DNA of 64,000 nt from Yeguia hominis (GTDB lineage Bacteria; Bacillota; Clostridia; Oscillospirales; Acutalibacteraceae), in contig NZ_JACRSN010000018.1 in NCBI RefSeq assembly GCF_014384705.1, positions 7,756 through 71,755 on the forward strand, given 5' to 3'. The position numbers and the translations under genes were made by a program. Shown in pieces: positions 1 through 8,460 of this stretch (position 1 is its first letter; every line of letters begins with the position of its first letter). The notes under the pieces are model-generated. The model made no database searches. It was given only the letters and a program-made list of their open reading frames with translations, and was not told the origin of the DNA.

Positions 1-3000
1 ACCGTTTTCTTGGTTCGCTCCAGCTGCTTGATGGAGAAATTATCCCCACGGTTTTTCTTCAATTCAGAAATGCCGTCCAGCACTTCATCCAGCTGTTGCT
101 GCAGGATGGCACGCTGTCGTTCCAGGGACATGGGGATCTTTTCAAATTGGCTGTGCCCAATGATGACCGCATCGTAGTCGCCGGTGGCAATGCGCCCGCA
201 GAACTTCTTGCGGTTCTTGGTCTCGAAGTCTTTCTTGGTGGCGACAAGAATATTGGCGGAGGGATAGAGCTGGAGGTATTCGCTCGCCCATTGCTCCGTC
301 AGGTGATTGGGAACCACGAACAGGCTTTTCTGGCACAAGCCCAGCCGTTTGCTCTCTTGGGCCGCCGCTACCATCTCGAAGGTCTTCCCAGCCCCAACTA
401 CATGCGCAAGCAGGGTGTTGCCGCCGTAGAGGATATGGGCAATGGCGTTGACTTGATGCGGCCTCAGCGTGATCTCCGGATTGATTCCCACGAAATTCAG
501 GTGGCTGCCGTCATACTCACGGGGGCGAATGCTGTTGAACTTCTCGTTATACAGCTTGGTTAGCTGCTCCCGGCGTTCCGGATCGCTCCATATCCAGTCT
601 GCAAAGGCCTGCTTAATAAGCTCCTGCTTGCCCTGTGCGATGGCGGTTTCTTTCTTATTGAGCACAGCCGTTTTCCTGCCGTTTTCGTCCTCGATGTAGT
701 CGAAGATTCTTACATCGCGGAGGTTCAGGGTTTCCTCCATAATCTTATAACCGTTGACTCTACCGGTACCGTAGGTATTGTGAGCTTTCACATTGCTGCG
801 GTCGTAGGATTTTCCCTCCACATTCCATTCACCGGTGTACTGCGCGTAGTGAACATGGATGTTCCACTGGCAGTAGCGAGGGGTGCTGAAAAGCTCAAAC
901 ATAAACTGCTCCACAATTTCCGGAGGCAGCCATGTTGCGCCCAACCTTACGGAAATCTCACTTGCCGTCAGGTCAACCGGCTGCACCGCCTCAAGAGCAC
1001 GGACATTCTCTCCGTAATCCTCGGGGTAGAGCTCCGCACTCTGCTTTGCCCAACGGAGCTTTTCACGGACATTGCCGGAGAGATATTCATCGGCAGGGAG
1101 ATACTTCGGCTTGCCGTCCTCTTCGCTTATGTGCATGGGGTTGAGGAAAATAACACCCTTCAAATCCTCAAACAGCTCCTGCTCGGTTTTACCGGTAAGC
1201 TGCGACATATATGGCATGTCGATTCTTGCTTTTTCCGCAAGGGACAGAGCATAGGCCTCGGAAGCCGTGTCAACCGACTGCACCGTTACCTTCTGCTTGA
1301 TGGTTCGTTTGGAGAACATATCTGCCTTGCGGAGGAAGTTGCCCTCATCATCCAGCACCTCCAGCGAGGCAAGTAGACAGTAGGAGCTGTCGGAATTGAA
1401 AGCCGAATTGTTGGCTCTTGCGCTGATAAGCCCATATTTTTTGCTGAAATCATCATAGAGGCGATTGAGTTTTTCCTGCTCTGCCTTGATATCGGCATCG
1501 GGATAGTCCTCCGTCTGATACTCGATCAGCGTCCGGACGCAGTCTCGGATGGCAATCATGCCCTTGATACGGCTTTCGGCAGTTGCGGAAACATCCACGG
1601 GGTTCATGCGGCTGTTTTCCCGGTAATAGATTTTGCCGTCCACCACCGTGAAGCTGAAATTGCGCACATCAGGGTCAGCAGGGATAGAAAGGTCCTCATC
1701 CTCCGCTTCAAGATAGTCGATTTCAAATTCGGTAATCTCGGCATGAATGTTCTGGATGGCATCCCGCAAGAGGTCCCCAAGCTCTGCATTTTCATAAGCA
1801 ATACAGGCGGACTCCATGCCGTGAGGCCCGCTGACCATCTGCATGTCGCCCAACACCATTTCAGGGTTGTCCACAAAATAGGCGTTCATCCGGATGCCAT
1901 TGGCGTCGGTGGCCAGATGCACCCAATCGGGCTCAATATCCACCAATCGGTCACGCTTTTGGAGGAAGATAATGTCCGATGTGACCTCTGTGCCGGCAGC
2001 GGCCTTGAAGGTATCATTCGGCAGCCGGATAGCGCCGAGGAGGTCCGCTCTCTGCGCGATATACTTTCGGACATTGGGGTTTTCCTTATCCAGCGTACCC
2101 TTTGAGGTGATGAAAGCAATCACGCCGCCGGGTCTTACCTTATCCAAAGTGCGAGCGAAGAAATAGTCGTGAATGAGAAAGTTGTGCTTGTCGTAGCGCT
2201 TGTCGGGCACCTTGAACTGCCCGAAGGGGACATTACCGATTGCAGCGTCAAAGAAGCTGTCGGGAAGGTTTGTATTCTCAAAGCCCTGCACCGCGATGCT
2301 GTTTTTCTGATAAAGCTGCTGCGCAATTCGCCCGGAAATACTGTCCAGCTCCACGCCGTAGAATTTTGCGTCATTCATGCTTTCGGGAACAAGCCCCATA
2401 AAGTTGCCGATGCCGCAGGAGGGCTCCAGCACATTGCCGGTCTGAAAGTGCATGTTCTCCAGGGCACTGTACACCGCCTTGATCACCACGGGCGGCGTAT
2501 AGAAGGCCGTCAGCGTAGATTCTCTTGCCGACGCATATTCCTCATCGGAAAGCACATTCTTCAGCTCGGTATAATGGGGATTGTCCTCCTTGAAGAACTC
2601 GGATAGACCGCCCCAGCCCACATAGTCGGCAAGCACACGCTGCTCGGTGGGTGTCGCCAATCGGCTTTCCGCATCCAGCTTGTTCAGGAGCTGAATGGCA
2701 CGGATATTGTGATAGAACCGTTCCAGCGGCGTGCCAACGCCGATATCATCGCTCTCGATTTGGAAGTTGGTTCGGTACTCGGTGTTGATTTCCGGGTGCA
2801 GCACATGAGGCGCGATCTTGGAAGGCCTTTTCACTTGTAGAGGCGGGGCGAGCGCTTCTTCCTGGTCATCCAGCAAGGCCTCCGCATTGGGGTAGGTCAC
2901 GACCTCGCCGTCTTTGACGGTGCTGATGGGCAGAGCATCCAATTCTTCGTCCGTTAGGCTCTCAATTTCGGAATCGTCTTCTGCCAAATCTTCCGTTCCT

Positions 3001-5565
3001 CTGAATACCCGTGTGCCGTCCGCACCAAACTCCGCCTCATATCGGTCAGTCTCTCGCGCTGCTTCCCGGTCTGCCTCTAAAGACAGAATATCCTCGTGAA
3101 TCTTCAGGAGGTTTTCCGGCGTGAACTCGATATAATCGCAGTCCATCTCATAGTCATTTTCAGCTTCCATGAAGAACGGAGTATTGATGTCCGCAAGGAA
3201 CTGATCCGACATTTCTTCAAGGTCATTTCGGAAGTCGGCGGCGTTTTCCGGATGGCTGGCAATGTCATACTGCTCGACAAGCTCTTCAAAAACGGAGAAA
3301 TCAAGGTCACCGGAAACATACTGTCCGCCTGCATCTGCATCGGGATTGAAGTAAATCCAGTGAACCTTGTTGCTGCCGGTGTCAAGGGATATTCTCGCCT
3401 TCGTATTGTCTGCAACAGGGGGTTCTTCCACGGCTTGCAGCAGCTTGTCATTCAGCGGATTTTCTTTGAGCCGGTTATCGAACTCCTCACGAGACAGCTC
3501 TTTGTTAAACAGCGGGAACTGTGTATCAAAGAGGACGACCTTCTTCTCGTCAAAAGACAGCAGCTCGTATTCCTGCGTGCCGATATAGACCGTATCACCG
3601 AGATGATAGCGGTATTCCTTCTGGGGCTCCGGCGGAGGGTTCAGCTCATCGAAGGTCGGCTCAAGCGGCTTTGCCACATCACTGTTCAACGCTTCCAGCA
3701 TGGCTTCGCATCTTGCGGTCAGGTGGGTGTTGTCCGCAATGATCGAATTCATTGCCTCGCGCATCATGGGGAGGATGAAGTCACCCTCCGCAGTCCTGGC
3801 GTGCATTTTCTTATCGCCCACGCTGAACGCACTCCAACAGCTCGACAAATAATACAGATTCAGCGCTTTGCTTTCCTCGCCAAGCTGCGCGACAAAGTCA
3901 TTGTAATCATAGACAATCGACCGGAACTCATCAGAGATTTCACCTCGTTTCCTCCGAGCTTCTGCCTGCTCCCGGTAGGCAGGATAGTTGTCCTTTTCTG
4001 CTTGGCTCAGATAGCGGTCGGTGCGAATCAGCTCCCCGATCCGCTTCTCGACCTTGTTCCACCGCAAAAGCAGTTCCGCATCGGGCCGAGAGATTCTGCC
4101 TCTGCTGATTTTGATTCCCTTGGCGTCGTGGCTTTCATCGAGATTTCTGCCGGAAACGGCAGGATACGCGCCGCCGATGCCGTATTCGTTTTTCAAAAAG
4201 GCGATATTGTTCTCAGAAGAATCCTGTTTGAGAAACTGCTCATAGATGCGGAATTTGCCCTGATGGATGCCGCTGCCCCGTGTCAGAATGGCGTCGATGT
4301 CCTCCTGAGAAATAGAAAAAGCGGAGGATTTTTCTTCCTCCGCTTCTGCGATAATTTCCTGCTGCTGTTCAACTGTGGGGAGCGTTACGCGTAGATCAGG
4401 TCGTTCAGAATCACTTCCTCCGCCGAGTGGCGAATGGAGTTCATCATCTGCACCCACTGCATCTGATCTTCCGCTTTCAGGCGCTCCGTCACGCCCTGCT
4501 TCTCTGCCATCTGTCGGGTCAGGCGTTCCATCATCTCGTTGGCTTGCCGGTCCACTTCCTCCAGATGACTGTTCAGTGTTCCGTTCAGCAGCATCCCGGT
4601 GTAGATCCCATCCCGGTGTTTGCGGAGGAATGTCCGCCGCAGCATTCCATACTTCCCAAGCTTCGGGCTCTCCGGCACGGTCAGATCGGGAATCAGATAG
4701 TCCCCCTGCATCGTATAGGTCAGTTCCATGTTCGTTGCTCCTTTCCTTGTTTTCTGTTCGGTTCTTATGATACGCAGAAGAACCGGTCTGCGCAAATGTG
4801 CGAATCTTCCGCTTTTCCTCCGTCTCCATCTCCTTGACGGTTTCGCCCATTTCCCGGATGACCATCTCAGAAATATCGCTGACTGCGGCACCGAGCACGG
4901 AGATTACCTCCACGGTGTTGAAATCAAAGAGATGGCTGAAATCCTCTCGGTCAAAATACCGCCTCGGCTCATAACCTGCACGGGAGAGTGCAATAAAAGC
5001 GACGCTGCTTTTCAGCGTGGTTTTCAGCCACGCCTCAAGGCTTGTGTCATCCAGCTCCTCCAGAAAGCTGCCGGCTTTGACAGCGTTCAGCTCCATGAGA
5101 TAATCTGAAAGATTATCCTCCACGGCATAACCGGAAATATCCATGAGAAGGTGCGGGAAATCTCGCGGCTCCTCCACATCGCCGAAGCTGGCCTGAAGGC
5201 TTTCCGATACCGCATATTCGTACTCCGGCTTCATCTGCCAAAGGGTGATGTTCCTTCCGGCACGGCTGTTGGTGTCGGAGATATCAAAGACATGTCTCAG
5301 CTTGTAGGGAACATCTCTGTCGATCAGCAGCGCGATGCCTTTCGTGCCCTTGTTTACCCATCTGCCGAGTTTATTCCATGTGTCGATTTCCGCACACGCC
5401 GTTGCATCCGGCTTCTGCGCATGGATAAGCAGCTGCTCCTTAAAGCTGTACTTGTAGTTGTTTGCCGCCGTAATCAGAAAATCGGTATATCGGTCGGCAT
5501 TGGAGGCGATATCCCTGGCAGTCTGGGACGCCATCTCCAAAATGATTCTGTATTTGCTCGGCATG
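1..5565 (-). CDS. ICE giant protein: ArdC-like domain, N6 DNA methylase and SNF2-type helicase (C-terminus beyond window)
   Basis: About 1,855 residues are visible and the gene runs off the left edge. The start at 5565 follows AAGGAGGG. Residues about 1-110 resemble the ArdC N-terminal domain (a KEQLLIHAQKP stretch, then GRWVNKGTKGI). A polar, low-complexity linker covers about 279-394. An N6-adenine methylase core follows, with motif I EPSCGIGNF near residue 1045 and an NVPFG catalytic motif near 1110. A superfamily II helicase begins near 1720 with Walker A VGAGKTFEM. Fusions of this kind are standard cargo of Firmicutes conjugative elements and may protect or process element DNA during transfer; the exact role is inferred. 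The linker is dual-coding, because tnpV lies inside it in another frame. I read the frame through the linker (4381-4980) without meeting a stop. Confidence 0.9.
4385..4729 (-). CDS. tnpV: TnpV-family protein, nested out of frame inside the giant gene
   Basis: A 114-residue protein that starts MELTYTMQGDYLIPDL and ends in a helix containing EDQMQWVQMMNSIRHSAEE, which matches the TnpV family of transposon-encoded proteins from memory of its consensus. The ATG at 4729 is preceded by GGAAAGGAG at good spacing. The whole gene lies within the helicase/methylase gene on the same strand but in a different frame. It is the overlapped frame of the giant that looks like a flexible linker (Gly/Ser/Asp/Arg-rich), while the TnpV frame has folded-protein composition. 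TnpV function is not established. Its ribosome site suggests separate translation from the shared mRNA. Confidence 0.75.
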   Translation of the reverse strand: MELTYTMQGDYLIPDLTVPESPKLGKYGMLRRTFLRKHRDGIYTGMLLNGTLNSHLEEVDRQANEMMERLTRQMAEKQGVTERLKAEDQMQWVQMMNSIRHSAEEVILNDLIYA

Positions 5566-5577
5566 GGAACTCCCTCC

Positions 5578-5907
5578 TTATCTTACTTTGATCGTGACCT
5601 CAACGGTCTGCGCATTCTCTCCGAGGATCGACGCAAATAAAAGCCCGGTCCTGGCGTTGGACACCTTCGTCACAAGCTCATTCAGCCGGCAGACGGTGGT
5701 ATTGATCTCTTTCTGGTTATCTGCGTAATAGTAGCCCGTTTCATCGCTGCAAACAGGAAAGCCATCCTGTCGTAAGGCGCTGATCTTGCGGCGAATATTT
5801 CGTCCGTCAAGCAGAAACAGCTTTTCAAGCTCCTTGCTGTGGATGGCATTTTCTTTGCCAATATGATTTTTACGGAGATACTCGCAGATGGCTTTCTTCT
5901 TATCCAT
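5578..5907 (-). CDS. Small winged-helix/HTH-like ICE protein
   Basis: A 109-residue protein that ends 12 bases before the start of the giant gene, so the two are probably co-translated. The first 60 residues (MDKKKAICEYLRKN, then SKELEKLF and NIRRKISALRQDGFPV) read like a winged-helix DNA-binding fold: helix, helix, recognition helix and an SDETGYYYA wing. The C-terminal half is a polar helix followed by a beta strand ending in VEVTIKVR. The family is not recognised by name. Position suggests an element-encoded regulator or accessory protein. Confidence 0.65.
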   Translation of the reverse strand: MDKKKAICEYLRKNHIGKENAIHSKELEKLFLLDGRNIRRKISALRQDGFPVCSDETGYYYADNQKEINTTVCRLNELVTKVSNARTGLLFASILGENAQTVEVTIKVR

Positions 5908-5916
5908 AGCTTCTCC

Positions 5917-6222
5917 TTATCTCTCAGGTTCGTGTTCTTTTTTCTTTGGAGCCATTGCCGGAAGCTTTCTGTAAGGATTGTCCTCAACAGAAAGTCCCTT
6001 TGGCAGTGTATCCAGGTCGTTCAGAAACGCACGGGAAATGGTCTTGCCGTTCCGGTCTCGGTAGAGAACGATGCACAGCGGCTCTCCGTGATAGAGCGAC
6101 TCCTTCAGGTCTTCCAGGAAGCGCTGCTCATCGCTGTACTCAACGCTGCTGCATACTTTTCCGTTGAAAGCCAAATAGTCCAGTCTGGCAATATAACTTT
6201 CGCTCGGCAGTGCGTGGTTCAT
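5917..6222 (-). CDS. Hypothetical ICE protein
   Basis: A 101-residue protein with a central mixed alpha/beta part (RFLEDLKESLYHGEPLCIV) and a Lys/Glu/Pro-rich tail (MAPKKKEHEPER). No catalytic motif or membrane segment is visible. Its ATG overlaps the stop of the upstream gene as ATGA, and the ribosome site lies in the last codons of that gene. Function unknown. Confidence 0.6.
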   Translation of the reverse strand: MNHALPSESYIARLDYLAFNGKVCSSVEYSDEQRFLEDLKESLYHGEPLCIVLYRDRNGKTISRAFLNDLDTLPKGLSVEDNPYRKLPAMAPKKKEHEPER

Positions 6223-6764
6223 CGTGCCTCACCTCGCTCTCTCTGCCTGGTTGGAAAGCTCCAACCGTACACTTTTCCGATCTCATCGCCAAGCCTGCGG
6301 GTGACATAGACAATGTCTGCCCTGGTGGCTGTGCCGTTGTAGATTTTTTCTTTGAGCCGGTCTTTCTGCGCCTTGGAAACATTGTCCTTATATACCCGAT
6401 AGAGATAATGGTTTGTGCCGTCATGGTGGGTGTCATCGCACCGGAAGTCTCCGTTTCGGTCCACATACCATGTGGTGTAGTCGTAATCAGAGTAAAGGCA
6501 GTCACGGATATTGCCGCTGGGAATTTCTTTGTATCCCGTGCGCCTGCCATTCCAAAGCCCCAGATCGGCAACAACCAGTATCGGCTGCGAAAGCTGGATG
6601 TCCAAATTCAGGCGTTCGTCCTCAAGATAATGCCCATTTTCCTCATACATCATGGCGACGCGCTCGTCCTCGGAAAGCGTCGGATATTCTTCCTCCATCC
6701 AGTCTTTCCACTCCTCATAGTCAAGGTCAGCATTGGACCAGATACGATAATCGTCCTTACTCAT
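6219..6764 (-). CDS. Hypothetical acidic ICE protein
   Basis: A 181-residue acidic protein rich in Asp, Tyr and Trp (MSKDDYRIWSNADLDYEEW at the start). It has no signal peptide and ends in RERGEAR, which is encoded by the ribosome-binding sequence of the next gene. It overlaps both neighbours by 4 bases and is presumably translationally coupled to them. Proteins of this type accompany helicase/methylase giants in Firmicutes conjugative elements; function unknown. Confidence 0.6.
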   Translation of the reverse strand: MSKDDYRIWSNADLDYEEWKDWMEEEYPTLSEDERVAMMYEENGHYLEDERLNLDIQLSQPILVVADLGLWNGRRTGYKEIPSGNIRDCLYSDYDYTTWYVDRNGDFRCDDTHHDGTNHYLYRVYKDNVSKAQKDRLKEKIYNGTATRADIVYVTRRLGDEIGKVYGWSFPTRQRERGEAR

Positions 6765-7699
6765 CGTGCATCACCTCTGTCCTTCGGCATCATGGGCTTT
6801 CCGTCTGCGTCATAATTTCTCGGGTCTGCGGCGGGCACCTGAAAGCCGAACATGGAGCCGGCCTTCATCGCTTCTTCCTGCGCCTTGCTGACGCCGAGCT
6901 TTGTGTTGTACTCATTCACGATGCTCCGGGCTTCGTCCTTGTCGGTGACGGGAATGTCCGTTTTGAAGTAGCCTTTTTCGCCGCGCTTGATGATAATGAT
7001 TTCGTCGCTGCCGGAAAGAACGCTGTAGCACTGCTCGGGCAGGTTGTCCCGAACCGGCTCGCAGGTATGGCCGCCATATTCCATGCGCTCGGCAAACTCA
7101 CAGATGTGATAGAGGTTGCTCCCGATCTCCACATGGTAGTCGTCGATATAGCGGCAGGTGCGGATCTGATCTTCATTCCACGAATAGTGGATTTTTACCT
7201 TGCCGCCATCCGGAATGCGAAACAGCTCCTTGTAATGGCTGTCAATAAAACGGATTCCTTTCTCTGCGTCCTTCAGGTGCTGATCGAGCCAATCCCGGCG
7301 ATAGCAATAGCAGTACAGGTTGTATTCGCCTCTGTCCGGATTCAGGCGCAGAAGATAGGCATATTTTTCGGTATCCACACGAACGCCATAGTAGCCCGGT
7401 TCCTCCTGCATACGGCTTTGGGGTGTGCAATAGCAGTACTTGGCAAGCGCCCTGCGGTTATGAAGAATGTCGCCTTCCTCACGCAGAGAGTTGATGACTT
7501 CGTCAAACTCCGCCTTGAACTCATCGGTTTTCAGCTCCTCCCGGAAATCAAACCAGCTGCTGAAAAAGCCGTTGCCGTCTGTATCCATATCTGCCCGGAG
7601 GTGGCCGATCAGTCCGGTTTGCATGGAAATTTGCGTGCTCTGACGGAAGGTATATTTGTCCTCCGCCTCGATCATTGCTCTTTTTTCATACTCGATCAT
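6761..7699 (-). CDS. Hypothetical ICE protein, 312 residues
   Basis: Residues about 40-150 contain aromatic and cysteine-rich segments (KYCYCTPQSRMQEE, then YNLYCYCYRRDWLDQHL). The C-terminal part holds an IIIIKRGEKGYFKTD strand and a short helical region. No transmembrane segment or enzymatic motif is seen. The gene ends in KDRGDAR, whose codons contain the AGAGGTGA ribosome site of the next gene, and it overlaps its neighbours by 4 bases at each end. Conserved element protein by context; function unknown. Confidence 0.6.
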   Translation of the reverse strand: MIEYEKRAMIEAEDKYTFRQSTQISMQTGLIGHLRADMDTDGNGFFSSWFDFREELKTDEFKAEFDEVINSLREEGDILHNRRALAKYCYCTPQSRMQEEPGYYGVRVDTEKYAYLLRLNPDRGEYNLYCYCYRRDWLDQHLKDAEKGIRFIDSHYKELFRIPDGGKVKIHYSWNEDQIRTCRYIDDYHVEIGSNLYHICEFAERMEYGGHTCEPVRDNLPEQCYSVLSGSDEIIIIKRGEKGYFKTDIPVTDKDEARSIVNEYNTKLGVSKAQEEAMKAGSMFGFQVPAADPRNYDADGKPMMPKDRGDAR

Positions 7700-8316
7700 C
7701 TTGCGTCACCTCTTTCTTTAGCCGGTTTCTTTTCCTGCGCGTGCATCTCTTTCGCTTTCTCCAAGCCCTTCTGCGCCCATTCGGGAAGGCGCTTTTCCTC
7801 CATGACACCGAGAAAATCCGTGCGATAAAAGGAGGTCTTTCTCCCGTCGTACAGAGAAATGCAGTAGCAGGTACGGCCTCGCGCATTTGCCTGCGCACCG
7901 AAGCCGCCGGTACACAGCATAAGCTGATGATTGGCGTGGCGAAACTCAGGCCGGAGAATGCTGCCCTTGATGACAACCACCTTGTTCTCAATGGAATCTT
8001 TGTAGGAAACCGGCGCGCAGCTTTCTGCCATGAGTTCCTCATTTATGCCGACCTCCTGACAGGCTCTCTCGTTTTCCTGAATAATCTCCTCGGCTGCATC
8101 CGCTACGCGCTGGCCGAACACCTTTGCAATCTCTGCAAAATCGTCGCTGACCAGCACTCCGGAATAGCGCTCGAAAATGGCGTTGGTCTCTACGAAGCAA
8201 CACATATACCGTTCATCCTTGTCGGCGTCGGGATTCTCGCCCAGAGCAATATCCTTGTGCCCGATATACATGGAATACTTTACGGAGTAATCTCCGATTT
8301 TTCTTGTCTCTTCCAT
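7696..8316 (-). CDS. Hypothetical ICE protein, 206 residues
   Basis: A soluble protein with a beta-rich N-terminus (IGDYSVKYSMYIGHKDIALG), a helical middle (FAEIAKVFGQRVADAAEEI) and a basic C-terminal helix ending in KERGDAR. The start at 8316 has AAAAGGAG upstream. It is the first gene of the overlapping small-gene array and lies just after a strong hairpin (8336-8365), so it may be expressed separately from the adhesin genes upstream. Function unknown. Confidence 0.6.
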   Translation of the reverse strand: MEETRKIGDYSVKYSMYIGHKDIALGENPDADKDERYMCCFVETNAIFERYSGVLVSDDFAEIAKVFGQRVADAAEEIIQENERACQEVGINEELMAESCAPVSYKDSIENKVVVIKGSILRPEFRHANHQLMLCTGGFGAQANARGRTCYCISLYDGRKTSFYRTDFLGVMEEKRLPEWAQKGLEKAKEMHAQEKKPAKERGDAR

Positions 8317-8335
8317 AGCGTCTCCTTTTATAAGC

Positions 8336-8365
8336 GGGGCGGCATCTGTAAAAAGATGCCGCCCC
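8336..8365. terminator. Perfect 11-bp hairpin between the membrane microprotein and the small-gene array
   Basis: GGGGCGGCATC at 8336-8346 pairs perfectly with GATGCCGCCCC at 8355-8365 across an 8-base loop. On the minus strand the stem is followed by TTATAA rather than a long T-run, so it is either a weak terminator or an mRNA-stabilising or processing hairpin separating adhesin transcripts from downstream ICE genes. Confidence 0.55.
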
Positions 8366-8373
8366 TTGCCGTT

Positions 8374-8460
8374 TTACTTCCTGTTCTTCAGGCGAAGAAC
8401 GATCAGCCCTGCGATAATAAACACCACAAGACCGATGCCGATAATGACCTTAGCGTTCAT
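8374..8460 (-). CDS. 28-residue single-pass membrane microprotein
   Basis: The frame starts at the ATG at 8460, overlapping the adhesin stop by 11 bases, and encodes an N-terminal MNAK, a hydrophobic span (VIIGIGLVVFIIAGLIVLRL) and a basic KNRK end. The upstream sequence GGAGGTAGGCAAGC is an excellent ribosome site placed inside the last adhesin codons. By topology it would insert as one helix with a cytoplasmic basic tail. Function is unknown, but tight coupling to the adhesin gene suggests a role in its export or anchoring, or simply in the element's envelope module. Confidence 0.65.
   Translation of the reverse strand: MNAKVIIGIGLVVFIIAGLIVLRLKNRK

Noticed and set aside
3096..4394. A 432-codon plus-strand frame opposite the helicase/methylase gene
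   Set aside because: Its composition follows the opposite strand's codons; no ribosome site or motif; the minus frame carries clear domain structure.
6413..7828. A 471-codon plus-strand frame opposite the small ICE genes
   Set aside because: Antisense shadow: the minus-strand genes have ribosome sites, ATGA couplings and consistent protein composition.
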